Below, piece after piece: positions 1 through 10,203 of a stretch of DNA of 30,058 nt. The notes beneath the pieces were generated by a model. It was not told the origin of the DNA and ran no database searches. It saw nothing but the letters and a program-made list of their open reading frames with translations. Each line of letters opens with the position of its first letter. The stretch's first letter is position 1. The position numbers and the translations under genes were made by a program. Source of the DNA: Eimeria necatrix (taxonomy: Eukaryota > Apicomplexa > Conoidasida > Eucoccidiorida > Eimeriidae); the NCBI RefSeq assembly GCF_000499385.1, contig NW_013654308.1, forward strand, positions 1 to 30,058, written 5' to 3'.

Positions 1-950
1 AACACATTCCACTTTTATAACTATGACTGGTCGTATGCCATTAAGCTACACAGTAGCACATACTATCTAAAGCGCAATGTCGTGCACGTAAGCCTCCAAT
101 GTCCGCGAATTCAAACACCGATGTGGTTGCATGCACCGAGCAGCACTTTTAACGCAGCAGCAAAACGTATGCGACCTGCCAAACCCACACACAGAGCCTG
201 TTTCTGCACGATAATCAACCACCAATATGGTTTTGCCTGAAAGCGCATGTTCGGCTGCACAGCATGCCTGCATGTAGAAAGCGAGGCAACACGACCCAGC
301 GATCACCCCACTTGTCAAACGTAACGTTACCTAACTTCCCACCAGACTTCATGCATGCATTTGTTTTCTTTTTCAAAAGCTTCACAAATGATGAAATATG
401 CGTACTGTCCCATGCGAAAGCTGAACAATCACAACGCAAACTATTTTCGACATGCTCGTGCTGCAAGCCCTACGGCCAGATTCCAGCTCCAACGCTTCCT
501 ATTGGTAGCACCCAAAGACGGCAGCCTGCGCAACACAGGATACCTTCCTGCTCAGTCTGCCTGAGGCCGCCTCACTTTCTGAGCGCTTATCCAGATTTGT
601 CGACAGGCATTCGCGTGTAGGCCAGCAACACATCCTGGCAGGAATTACCAACGCATGTTGAAAAGATGGAACACATGCAGAGGAACCCAAAATCTTTTTA
701 TTCATCAGCTATGCCTAACACCGGGCACCACCTCGCATGCCTCATGTGCCAGCACAAACAACTAGTCACAAACTAGAGAAGTTGCTGCTCGCTGCATTTG
801 TTCTACGCAAATCACCTGCTTCAATCCATGCCTAACCCGTTTCCCAGCCATGTGCAAATGTTGCCGCTCAATGATTGCTACGCAACTGCGCAGCCACGCC
901 ACCCTGCCTTCTTCTTGACACACAGAACACCAGTCCCTGGAACGTGAAAT

Positions 951-1481
951 ATGCAATATCCACGCAGCACCTACGCATCGCGTCAAGCACGCACTATGAT
1001 GGACAGTGTGCGCAAAATCCACAGCACAGAATGTCCTCTACGCAAGGCAAATGTATCTCTACACTGGATCATGCCACTCGCAAACGGAGCCAGATGCACA
1101 TATCAGGACAGCGGTAGCCCCAGTTACATCACCCATCCATTCTCAATTTTTGTGAATCCCCCGATCAACAGCGCAATCAAGGTAGCAAGGAGTCCACCCA
1201 TCGTGCGTCGTCGTGCAGGTTCAAGCTCCAGAACGTCTTCTGTAAACAGTACAACAAGTATAGCTGCGTCCCATATGTGTCACACACGTAACTTGTTTGC
1301 TATTACCGCGCTGACGGCTATGCGGTGTCGGCAATCCCACAAAACTGGGCACAGTTGTGAACTTGAGGCGGCCGCACGCAACACACTTGCTTTTATTCAC
1401 GCCACGTGCAATCGCCTAATTAGCAGTGAAGCAATTTTAGAGCACAAAAGGCAGAAGAACAGCACGGGCCTTTTTCACTAA
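951..1481 (+). CDS. Open frame of 176 codons, no recognised product (doubtful)
   Basis: This frame starts at the ATG at 951 and runs 176 residues to a stop at 1481. The predicted product is basic and rich in Ser, Thr, Arg and His, with no transmembrane segment, signal peptide or family motif that I recognise. The middle part contains short Ser/Arg clusters. The frame lies on the A/C-rich strand, where stops are rarer. In random sequence of this composition I estimate a few tenths of such a frame per 30 kb, so chance is a good explanation. A competing minus-strand spliced reading covers the same DNA (1124-1649), and at most one is likely to be real. No promoter or start context supports it. 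Confidence 0.12.
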   Translation: MQYPRSTYASRQARTMMDSVRKIHSTECPLRKANVSLHWIMPLANGARCTYQDSGSPSYITHPFSIFVNPPINSAIKVARSPPIVRRRAGSSSRTSSVNSTTSIAASHMCHTRNLFAITALTAMRCRQSHKTGHSCELEAAARNTLAFIHATCNRLISSEAILEHKRQKNSTGLFH

Positions 1482-1649
1482 CCATGCAGCAACAGCAAGG
1501 TTAGTTCCATTAAGAGCAGTGCAAGCCAGGCACCCGCAACTCTGTCTTTATATTTAGGCTCAGTTTTCCAACGCCCACACTTCATTTGACTCGCTTCAAA
1601 AAGCTTTGCGGTCTGTAATGTTTTTTCAAAGCATACGTCGCGTACGTAC
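1124..1649 (-). CDS. Possible two-exon C-terminal fragment of a hydrophobic protein (doubtful)
   Basis: On the minus strand an open frame enters at about 1649, after an AG at 1651-1650, and runs to a donor-like GTTAGT that begins at 1482. A second open frame begins after an AG at 1265-1264 and ends at a TAA at 1126-1124. Removing the 219-base interval 1264-1482 joins them in the same phase (one base left over, two bases supplied). The joined frame has two hydrophobic stretches, one across the junction (Leu-rich) and one about 15 residues before the stop, and a charged patch with Glu and Arg between them. A phase match has a one-in-three chance by accident, and the minus strand is G/T-rich here, which gives hydrophobic residues. 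No family is recognised. The upstream exon was not found convincingly. Confidence 0.15.
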
Positions 1650-1934
1650 CTATGTTATAAAGGTTGCATTCTCCAAGTCCTGTTTTTCTAGAAGGCGGTA
1701 TTGCAGTGTGAAGCCTTCATGCAAATAGACCAGCACAAAGTTCCTGCATGTTGACTGTTTTGCAAAGTAGCTCCACCAATGGGTTTCTCCTCTGATTTCT
1801 CTAGTCCGTATGGCTATAAATAGCTACTGTGGTGCAGCTCGTGTACGGTGTTTGTTCTATCGCAGCAACATTATTGCGCACATTCATAATCACGAAGCAA
1901 GTCAGCACACAAAAGGCTATTTTTCCAGCACTGC

Positions 1935-1976
1935 CATCGCGTGACAGACCTGCCTGAGCAGGTCTGTCACGCGATG
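1935..1976. repeat. Perfect 19-bp inverted repeat (hairpin, 4-base loop)
   Basis: The left arm at 1935-1953 reads CATCGCGTGACAGACCTGC. The arm at 1958-1976 is its exact reverse complement, and the bases CTGA (1954-1957) form the loop. The match stops abruptly on both sides: the next four base pairs outward do not pair. A perfect stem this long with so short a loop is not expected by chance in 30 kb. It could form a cruciform in DNA or a stable RNA hairpin on either strand. It carries no T-run after the stem, so it does not look like a bacterial-type terminator. No open frame crosses it convincingly. Confidence 0.93.
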
Positions 1977-2214
1977 CACAGCCAAGAGTCTATTTCACTC
2001 AAATGTTGTGTGCCTGGGGAAACGCACTGCACGAAATATGTTGTTTTCACCATAGATCGGGCTTGTATGCAATAATGGCTCACTTCCTGCTCTATTTCAG
2101 CCTTACGTAGCCTGTCCAAAAATTGACAGTAACAGCTCTTGTGTATTTGCACTCACTCCTATGCTTTGTTGGCGCAGTGTACAGTTCCACGTCCTCAAAT
2201 AGCGGGGCGGCCAT
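1977..2214. other. Unassigned sequence between the hairpin and the first tandem family
   Basis: One short minus-strand frame (1967-2152, 61 codons) is open here, which is within chance expectation. Some resemblance to the tandem family that follows may begin in this interval, but I could not align it with confidence. Confidence 0.4.
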
Positions 2215-3460
2215 GGCACTGAAATTCACTGCACCAAGTTAAAAGCTGTTCCGATTGGCCGGAAATGACCCCTTAACACATATGACGCACATATCGCCTA
2301 CATCCAAACAGGAATATGAAGCTACTCTGCGATCAACCCTACTCACTCAAACTACACAACCGATATTAAGTATGTAAGTACATTCCGAAGAAATGCTTTT
2401 TGTGCATCCAAGCTCTCCTGACTTAACGTGGCTTGCATATCCGGGTCTAGCACTTTGCAATGCTTAGCTGCTCCAAGAGTCCCCATCCTTACATCTGTTT
2501 ATACGGATGACTCACAGCCTGCGCAACCCTGAATAGCCGGCACGATAGCGAACACTAATATCTCTTGATATACTGTACACATATGTTCACTACGTCTCTG
2601 ACACGACAACCAACGCACAGTACAGCACCAAAGCCACAGTCTAGTTCAAATAGGGCCGAGAAATCCAAAATTTTACGTTAATGGCTCCTCCAGTCAGGCG
2701 CAAATGACCCGCTACATACATGCTAATTTACGCAGCCAGGCAGTAAAATAGCTTTTCTCAACTTATTTATTCTGCATAGATTACGCTCGTATTGATTGTA
2801 TCCATTAAAGAACGAATAACAAAAGCCCTGTGGAGACTCATTCTAGTCAAACTACAAGATGGCGGTCAAAAACATACACGCACAATTGTAGCTATTTGTG
2901 TCGAAGACATCTAACAGCTCCGACTCAAACATGCGTAGTAAGAATGTATCAGTTTGCAATATTTTGCCCCCAAGCGCCCCCATTACCGCAGTTGTTTCTA
3001 AAAACGGCTCACTGCCTTTGCATCCTGGAATAGCCGGCATGATAACAAACAAAATTTCTTCATCCTTGTTTATGCAAGAATCAACGCACAGTCCAGCACC
3101 AAAGTCACATTTTCGCTCCAACAAGACACTCAAGTCCAAACTTTCGCATTAAGGGCTTCTCCAGGCAGGCGCAAATGACCCGCTACATACTTTCTCAGAC
3201 ACGCCATCAGACATAGAAACACTCCTACCCAATCGAGTCTTCGTTTATGGGTGAAGATTATATTGATTGTCGATTCAAACCCAAATACCAAAAGACCTGT
3301 AGACATTCATCCTATGCAAAGTACCAGATGAAGTCATTAAAGCATTGGTGGCTTTGTAGGAATTTGCTTCGAAGGATTTAAATGAGTCCAACTCAGGCCA
3401 ATGCGTGTGCCCGAAAACCGTTGCTTGAAGCTGCTTAGCTCCATAATCAACTCCGTTCCC
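2215..3460. repeat. Degenerate tandem repeat family, unit about 470-495 bp
   Basis: Two neighbouring units, about 2396-2890 and 2891-3359, share ordered blocks at a near-constant offset of 468-471 bases: 2611/3082, 2683/3154, 2702/3173, 2792/3262 and 2821/3290. The block at 2683-2719 matches 3154-3190 at 35 of 37 positions, around GGCGCAAATGACCCGC. An earlier shared block (GAATAGCCGG at 2531 and 3028) is 497 apart, so one unit has an indel of about 26 bases. A third unit starts at 3360 and fades by about 3460; its opening blocks match those of the second unit 468 bases earlier. A shorter, more diverged unit precedes 2396, with the AAATGACC anchor at 2263. No unit keeps a common open frame, so this looks like decayed non-coding repeat DNA. 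Confidence 0.8.
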
Positions 3461-4016
3461 AGTTTTCTTTGGAAAAGTGAACTTACCAATTCAAGCGTGC
3501 AGCACTAGAAGCTGCTTTTTTGCCGGTGCAGCTGTATAGCTGCAACACTGCCGCAGCCCGGAGCCGGCAAGTGCGAATGGTTCACAACTGATGCTTGCAT
3601 GTGGCTCATGCATAACTACCGTCTTTCGCATTTTCAGCTGTGATCACGCATGCACAGTGCAAATCAAGAAACAAACAAATGCTTGACGGCTAAAAAATGT
3701 TCATAGATCAGATATAGGCTTCATCGGTTGCCGCGTCAAAACAGACGTAATTTTGCCGCCAGCTCTTCCACTCGGCCTCGCCAACCCTGAAACAGGCACC
3801 GAAAGTTTCCCGACTGTGTGTAACCTCTACGTAATATTCAGAACATAGTGGGTACGCAACTGTGCACCGCCGCTGCTGGGTCTCTGCGGTCTCGTATCAC
3901 GGTTCGCACTTTTTGCTCATCCCGTTACCTTCGAACGGCTACTCAGCCGCAAGCCCCCTTCGCGCCTGTCTTTTGCATGCAGACAACATACGTAAGCCAA
4001 CCAGAGTCAAATCCAG
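3461..4016. other. Unassigned sequence, no gene seen
   Basis: Only two short overlapping plus frames near 3848-4044 are open, each about 60 codons and within chance expectation. GCATGC occurs at 3648 and 3975. I see no repeat, RNA gene or clear splice-site pair. Confidence 0.4.
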
Positions 4017-5400
4017 TCACATATGCCACACTCTAAGAGGCTGAAGGAACAGATGGTTTCTTCTGTATTTGCTTGGCCATGCACTTTCTCTTACGACCTG
4101 TACAAACGATCCGAGCCGCACTGCACCGGGCGCTTTTACCTTACTTAGTTCATGCTCGTACGCCGTTGCAAACCCAATTATTATCCTCAAATGAAGAAGT
4201 TGAAGGATAGAACTTACGCTCGTCGAAGTGCTGTCCTTACCGAGGGCTTCTACGAAAAACCATAGAAACGCCACATATTTGGTCTTTCACACTACATCTG
4301 CCAGGCCCTAGTCTGCCAGCCAGCGCATTTTGCAGTGCTGTGCCTTAACGCACTGCCTATGATGCAAGCTTTCGGCACGTCTTACGCATAATCTTGAATT
4401 TTTCAAGAAGTCTTTATCTGAAAACACCACACGTAGACTAGATGAACAGTCGTGTATCCATGACGCTAACTCCACTTTCTCCACGCATGCAACTCCAGTA
4501 TTTGGTGAGCCGGTCAAACCAGCCAAGCAAACCAAGAGAGGTCTCACCATCTTAAGCGATGCAGTACTTCATGCGGATAAGATTAATTCATGTAGTGCAA
4601 GTATGCTACGTGGTGCACACCCCCAATGTTTTAACCTGAGAAGCTTTCAGGATAACATGGGAGCAAATTGAGAGCACTCCATATTCAACGAGCACAAACA
4701 AAGCGCAGTATTGAAGCAGACTCATATCTATCTATCGCGCACCGCACGACGTTTCATGATAAAGGAACATTAAAACGTAAAACCCACAGCTAGCGCGTCG
4801 CCACCAGTTCCCATGCGCTACTTCAAACCCTTTCACGCAATGAACCCACAGACTGGATAAATGGAAGCATCTGTGTGCATAAGAATGTGCACTGAGGAGA
4901 AAGCGGCACGAACGCAGCAGCTCACTTTTGTCCCGCATGAGCCAAGCGCTCGTTTCGATAACAAGCCCATACAGTTGCGTGTAAACCCGGCCTGATCGCT
5001 GCCACCGTTTATGTTCGCAGTCTGTGTTAAACAAGGTCGTAAAAAGAACAGCGCGCATTTATGAGATCCATGCAGCGTGTGTCTGAAGCCAAGACATCGT
5101 GTGTCCTCAAAACCATGTCCTTGAGGCATGCCGTGTGGAACATTCAATGCACTTCAGTATTTTCTCTTCTGGATATACGGAAACAGCAACATTCATAAGT
5201 GCGCCATCTCCATAGCAATCGTTCTTAGGAGAATGGCGCCGGCTAAACGCCACTCTTCTGCACCCTTCCTCATAGTCTGCCTTTGAAAGTTTCACCTGGT
5301 GAATCATGCACACAGAGAAGCACGCAGTAAGTTTTCGTTTATTCCCTGTCTCCACAAGCACTAAAAAGTAGCTAGCAAACGCCAACTCACAGCATCATGT
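4017..5400. other. Block with open frames only on the minus strand; possible exons, none convincing
   Basis: Minus-strand frames of 80-108 codons are open at 4017-4274, 4308-4550, 4732-5058, 4833-5147 and 5107-5385, while from 4045 to 5400 the plus strand has no frame of 60 codons. The frame at 5107-5385 contains a donor-like CAG|GTGAAA. Overlapping frames in different phases mean that no single reading stands out. The block could be part of a minus-strand gene or reflect strand-biased composition. No product can be named. Confidence 0.3.
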
Positions 5401-6660
5401 ACGTGCATACTTGCTGCATCAGTCAAGAGTTTCCATCTTTTGGGTGGCGCAGCGTAGTAAAATGGCTACTACTCCTCCACTTTGGTCTAAATGACACTTT
5501 CTAAAGTGCCGCCTTGAAATGACGATACTTTCTTCCGAATTATTCTAGCAACGCTACAAGCTCACCGCCTTCATAATCAGCTTCGGCTGGAAATCTTCAC
5601 TGTCTCTCGAAGCGCCATCTAAAAATTGGCTGCCTATGTACCACTTTTCAAGCCGGCTCGGCATCTGCTTGAAACTTTCTTGCGATCGATTGCTAACGCT
5701 CCAATTTCGGTGATTCGCAACATCAGTGCAATTTCTGCGAGAGATGTTTGGCAAGGCCCATCGACTTGTACGTCCATAGTTAGCGAAAACAAAATCCCCA
5801 TAGGCGAAACCATAGCTTACAAACTCATAACCATCATGTAATCTAATGAATTCGTGTCTCGTCTCTGATGCTTTACTGTTGCTGCACCAATGACAAAGCT
5901 TTTAAGACACGTAAGTAGCGTGATTTCACAGTGGATACACTGCGCGGCATTAACAACAGGTTATTCCTATGTAAAGCATTCGCCAAGTATGTTATGTGTG
6001 GCTGCTCCGCCGTCGACAATCATCTGTGGACGTTTCAAAAGTGCTGGTCCCCAAAAGCGCTTTCTCAGCGCGTGGACCGCCTGTAAGGTTGATCAAATAG
6101 CAATGTGCTGATCTGAGTGTTCCTGCCTAGCAAAGCTCACAATCTGCCTCGCAGATAACGGGAAGTTGCAAATTATACTTTTTGCGGTCACGCTGCTGAA
6201 GAGAGAGGAATCAACTCTCCACGGGCTCTGGTTTCCTGGCATACAATCTGCCATGACAAAAAAGTTTGGCTTTCGCGTATGGAACGTCTTAGCCTAAACA
6301 GCCATTTATAGGCTCACTATAAGCTGAAGTTCATTGCTCGCATTTGCGAACCAAATATATCCGACAATGTTGAAAGCTGCCGCACTTTATGAGCGAGCTA
6401 CCCAATTTTCGCAGCCAGCTGACGCTTCTTACTTGTTTTTATTAATGCACATTCCGCAGTTTACATATGCAGAAATGCTAGTCTATTGGTGTCGTTCGTT
6501 TTTCCTCGGAGGGTGCTACTGAATTATTGCGCAGCAACACCACGGCTACCAAAGCAGATTGACGAATTAGAGCATTTTGGCTCACCACACCCTACAAAAA
6601 AGAGGCAATGTCGTTGTCAAAAAAAAACGCTAAACAAGCGGTGAAAGCTATTTATGATAT
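5401..6660. other. Unassigned sequence, no gene seen
   Basis: Plus-strand frames of 62-73 codons occur at 5626-5841, 5890-6111 and 6334-6522, all within chance expectation. A short interrupted palindrome (CACTTT CT AAAGTG) lies at 5495-5508. There is a nine-A run near 6620. I see no conserved repeat, RNA gene or splice-site pair worth calling. Confidence 0.4.
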
Positions 6661-6830
6661 TCAGTATTGCAGTGAATCACGCCGATAGTCCAACAGTTTA
6701 TGCGTATCCCAATTACTTCTCCTCACAGTCTCATATTTACAAACGGTATTCTTTATTGACTCGCCCTGCCGAAGGCGGCAACATTGCTTTTCAATAATTG
6801 ACGCCAGATTTCGTCCGGCCATTGGTTCTG

Positions 6831-7190
6831 CTAGTCGCAATAATGCCGAGGAACTACTAAAGAAAAGCATGAAATATGTTTCAAGTAAAACAAATATAAG
6901 CTCCCACCAGTCAACTGAAAAACAAAGTGGCGAGCCCCGTAAGGAAGCATAAGCTCTTGAATATCAAAGAGTGGAACCAATACATATAGCCTCCTTGGCG
7001 AGCACAAGACGCTGATAACTTCTCTGGAGAGCAAGGAGGAAACTGAAGTTTCTCCCAACAGTCCAGCAAGAAATATCGTACGCCTACGCTGATAATGAGG
7101 CTTAATTTCAGCTTGCGCACATTGCCTTCCCAAACATTGTACGCCATAGTCCTGACGTGACACAAAGCGTACTATCTGTTGTTCGTAAAC
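6831..7190 (-). CDS. Open minus-strand frame of about 110 codons, unknown product (doubtful)
   Basis: A minus-strand frame is open across this interval and ends at a TAG at 6831-6833. From the GTG codon at 7163 it gives 110 residues, with several hydrophobic stretches near the C-terminus. It sits in the 6.66-7.98 kb block, where only the minus strand has frames of 60 codons or more, next to the better candidate at 7251-7676. Two AG sites precede it, but neither joins in phase to the donor-like site at 7325/7324. A second minus frame (6911-7165) overlaps it and reads equally plausibly. I therefore cannot choose a frame, and no family is recognised. Confidence 0.13.
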   Translation of the reverse strand, partial: VYEQQIVRFVSRQDYGVQCLGRQCAQAEIKPHYQRRRTIFLAGLLGETSVSSLLSREVISVLCSPRRLYVLVPLFDIQELMLPYGARHFVFQLTGGSLYLFYLKHISCFSLVVPRHYCD

Positions 7191-7250
7191 TTGGCTATTA
7201 CGTCACTTTACATAGAATCAAATTCGAGTGGCATGACTTAGTCAAGCTCA

Positions 7251-7676
7251 CTATCCAGCGAAATAAATTCGCTTCAGGGATCCATCGATTCGCAATCTGA
7301 TGCACATGAAAATACTGTGCTTACCTTGGAAAAGCAAGGCTCCCGACGCATCAAAATATTGACACAGCTGCAGGTACTTGACCAAAGGTACGCCGACCGA
7401 AGTGAGTTCGCAATTATTCGCTTCCGAACGAGAACACGCTGCCGAAGCACACTTCCAGTGGAGCAGCAAACGAGGATGCAACAGAAATGAATGTATAAGT
7501 CTATTTTTCACATACTGTCTGAGTGTTGCGTGAGTTCTAGGGATATTACGAGAAGAATTGCAGAATTGTTTCAACAGAGGCATCCCAACAACAAAGTCGT
7601 GGGCCTTGTTGCCGTCACCGCTGTGTTCAACTGCGACTAAAAGCGGCTCAAGACATCGATTCTCACAGCCTTCGTG
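7251..7676 (-). CDS. Candidate minus-strand exon, unknown product
   Basis: The frame is open for 141 codons, from 7676 down to a stop at 7251-7253. An ATG lies in frame at 7583. Inside it, at 7325/7324, is a strong eukaryotic donor-like junction (CCAAG|GTAAGC). If that site is used, the coding part would be about 7325-7676, or 117 codons. The residues before the donor form mixed helix- and strand-like sequence with several Cys and Leu and no signal peptide. I recognise no family. Support comes from the clean donor match and from the minus-only block around it. Against it, one 141-codon open frame is about what chance gives in 30 kb, and no downstream exon joins in phase. Confidence 0.2.
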   Translation of the reverse strand, partial: HEGCENRCLEPLLVAVEHSGDGNKAHDFVVGMPLLKQFCNSSRNIPRTHATLRQYVKNRLIHSFLLHPRLLLHWKCASAACSRSEANNCELTSVGVPLVKYLQLCQYFDASGALLFQGKHSIFMCIRLRIDGSLKRIYFAG

Positions 7677-8816
7677 TCATGCAAAAGAACAGCACAATCT
7701 GTTCATTCCTCTGGCGTCTTTGCAGTGAATGAGACTGTCCAGACATGGCAATATCACATTCAAAGCTCATGTAAGCAAATCTCTCTGAGTTCCTCCAGCT
7801 TGCTCATTGGAGCGCAAAAGCCACCGAGCGTTGCTCACTAGCTGGAATGAACTGGGCAAAGGTTTGTTAGTGAAGAGTATTAAAGTGTTCGAGCAAAAGC
7901 ACTTTGGAATGTTGAATGCCTGTGGGCAACTGCTGCTGGCTTTAAGAAAAGCTTTCTTCACACCTACAACCTGACAAATCAAGGGGGGTTGCGTTTTCTG
8001 GCGCAGTGTGAAACACAGTTACGTTCTAAACAGGGCAGATTCCATTTATGCCTTTCTGGTTTGTAGCAACGCACGTGCATGTACCCGCATGACTACAACT
8101 TCCCCAGGTCTAGGTTCCACGTTTACGACTCTGAAATATTCCACTATCACAGTAATGCAAAACATAAAGGCAGCGAATATTCGTGTTTTAGCGCGCCGAG
8201 CTAAAACCCTTTCAAGGCCCGAGACGCACAAACTAAGGCATCTCCTCACAAGGCCAAAAACAAACGTCATTAGACGCGTGTAGAACTGTTCACTCCATTT
8301 TTTTCAGCGCACAAGCCATGCACTCGCTGAAACTTATATATCGCATCAGTAGGCATTCTTGTTTTTCAATTGCAGATCGCGCCGTCGTAAACCCAACAAA
8401 ACGGCTTGCAAAATATCCATTATTCCTGTAAGGCTAGCTAGCCAGCAATGGCAAGGCACCTTCTTGACCTTACACAGCATAAAGCCGCCATCCTAGGCAC
8501 TGTGTGAAACGGAACACCGGCAGCGCAACTAAAACTAAAACATCCCAGAAAGAACTCGGGAATGCTTGAAAACGTCTGTACGTGGGCACGTAAAGCTATG
8601 TATTGCTCCCCGAAATCAATACCGCGGCAAGATTAGTTCTGGAGGTAGTGAAGCTGAATGCTGCTTTCACTGTTAGCCAAACGACTTCGACAAACGATTC
8701 TTTCCTGTGTTAGAAATATAAAAATTTGCAGTCACAAAGTCCTTGTCAAGAGATGCGAATTCTACGACACTGCAGTATCGTTCAATGCAATGTGCTGCAA
8801 CCATGGACGTCATCTG

Positions 8817-8841
8817 GCCGGTGCACTTTGGTTGCACCGGC
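8817..8841. repeat. Short perfect hairpin, 9-bp stem
   Basis: GCCGGTGCA at 8817-8825 is the exact reverse complement of TGCACCGGC at 8833-8841, with a 7-base loop between them. The stem is GC-rich, and a GCATGC follows at 8840-8845. The element is modest in length and could be chance. Confidence 0.6.
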
Positions 8842-9103
8842 ATGCTTCCTGCAACCCCCCCCAAAAATTCCTCAACCCGCTTTTTTATACACATATCTTG
8901 CGCTGCAGTGAAACCGTGCGGCGTTTCTCTTTAAAGAATACGAGACTATACTGCTGTACGGCACTGCACGTATGAAACATACAACCTTCAGTTGGGACGA
9001 GAGCAGCTTTCCTCATTAAAATGAGACAACGTGTAATAATTTGCCTTCAAAAGGGCACGCTTCAATGCTTGTTTTCAGACGAATTTTTGGGAAATCACCC
9101 ACA

Positions 9104-9125
9104 GCTAAGCTTGCGGCTAAGCTTG
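9104..9125. repeat. 12-base-period tandem duplication
   Basis: GCTAAGCTTG occurs at 9104-9113 and again at 9116-9125. It is probably a local slippage duplication with no evident function. Confidence 0.75.
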
Positions 9126-9300
9126 ACAAAGGGATGCTAGAGGCGTTCCGCTTAATTGATTTTTCTGTAAGCCTAAATGTATAAAAGTGGAGGCAGACCA
9201 GAAGACGGATACTTCAAGACTTATCACACATAGAGAACGCGCTCACAAAAGAAATAGCCGATTCTTCAGGACACTACCCAGTCTGCCCCCAAGCGATATG

Positions 9301-10203
9301 GGGGAAATAACACATGTTGACGGGTAATAAGACGACTGTGCTGCCTACACTCGATTCTTTAGAATACATCGCCTTTTCAACGAGTCTGCGGCTGCAAAAC
9401 ACACAATCTAGCGGTCAGCGTCAACAATCAAGTGCCATCCTGTCACATTTTGGAGTTATTACGGATATTGTGTGGACAGGATCATGTTCAATAAAGAGCT
9501 TGCTGCAATTCAAAGGGCACGTGAAGGTTTAAGACAAGCCTTCCCCTGCAGTACACGATTCCTTCACAAAATAAGTAGGAACTTCAGTCGTGATTGCTTT
9601 TTCACTGTCGACGCCAGTAAAAAGTGCAGCTTCATAGTTTGTGCTCAGCATTTCATTTAACTCCTAAGCAGCAATCACAAGATGCGTGGAACGCAGGCGG
9701 TGAGATCTGGCAAGATACCCCGGTGCTTGTTTATTAGGACGTCAATGCTAAAGCGTTGGCATACTGCCTGTGCATAGCAGAGTACCTGTGTCCGTGGAGC
9801 GTGGGCTCACGAAGATTTGCCACAGACTTAGTTCGACTGCCTGTATCCAAATGGTCCAGTAGATGGGCTAGTTAGTCCACATGCAAAATATGTGCTTTTG
9901 TCGGTATAAACGAGCCCAGAATGTTTAGAATTTAGAATAGCACCCTGGTAGATGAAACCAGTGCGGAACGCGCAGAGTTCCACTTACTGTCTACCATTTT
10001 GGCCCTCGTGAAACCCTTTTCTTTCCTGCAGTCATGCCGGGTCTAGACTTTTAAGCAAAATGTGAATCGCGTGCATCCGGTCCCTGTCCCCGCTCACGCT
10101 GTTGTTTGTAACGAAAGTCTGCGAACTTGCGGGTCTCACAGGGATGAGCTACGGAAAAACTGACTCGACCGCTAATGGGAGCCTCTTCATACACTGGAAG
10201 TAG
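9301..10203. other. Unassigned sequence, no gene seen
   Basis: Two short plus frames (9314-9532 and 9472-9660) overlap in different phases. A stretch near 9481-9528 is flanked by a possible AG acceptor and a GAAG|GTTTAA site, but it is only about 48 bases long. From 9661 to 10203 I see nothing that can be called. Confidence 0.4.

Larger units (their letters stand above)
1..1934. other. Unassigned, mostly non-coding; weak candidate frames only
   Basis: No recognisable gene is seen. Plus-strand frames are open at 264-620 and 951-1481, and a possible spliced minus-strand frame lies at 1124-1649; both longer candidates have separate entries. In a sampled line the plus strand carries more A and C than T and G. 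This lowers stop-codon frequency on the plus strand and makes minus-strand translations look hydrophobic, so open frames here are weak evidence. Four GCATGC hexamers occur in the first 740 bases (129, 262, 353, 735). Nothing else stands out between 1655 and 1934. Confidence 0.5.
7984..9300. other. Unassigned sequence with small hairpins, no gene seen
   Basis: Frames up to 105 codons occur on both strands (8008-8283, 8658-8975 plus; 8046-8270, 8673-8894 minus), as expected by chance. Local symmetric elements include GTTTTAGC with its reverse complement at 8185-8207, a 12-bp palindrome GGCTAGCTAGCC at 8432-8443, and the hairpin and duplication listed separately. A possible 52-base plus exon (8376-8427) has a good acceptor and a GTAAGG donor, but it is too short to judge. 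Confidence 0.4.

Noticed and set aside
3255..3285. GATTCAAACCC resembling a tRNA T-arm
   Set aside because: It belongs to the tandem repeat unit and has no cloverleaf context.
5455..5545. A possible distant copy of the 470-bp family (ATGGCTACTACTCCTCC followed by TAAATGAC)
   Set aside because: The match is short and does not extend in order with the other blocks of the family.
8185..8207. GTTTTAGC and its reverse complement around a seven-base centre
   Set aside because: It is an eight-base-pair stem that does not extend outward, ordinary for a 30-kb sequence.
8376..8427. A 52-base plus exon between TTTTTCAATTGCAG and CCT|GTAAGG
   Set aside because: It is open for only 17 codons, and no neighbouring exon could be joined. 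Such AG-GT spacing is common by chance.
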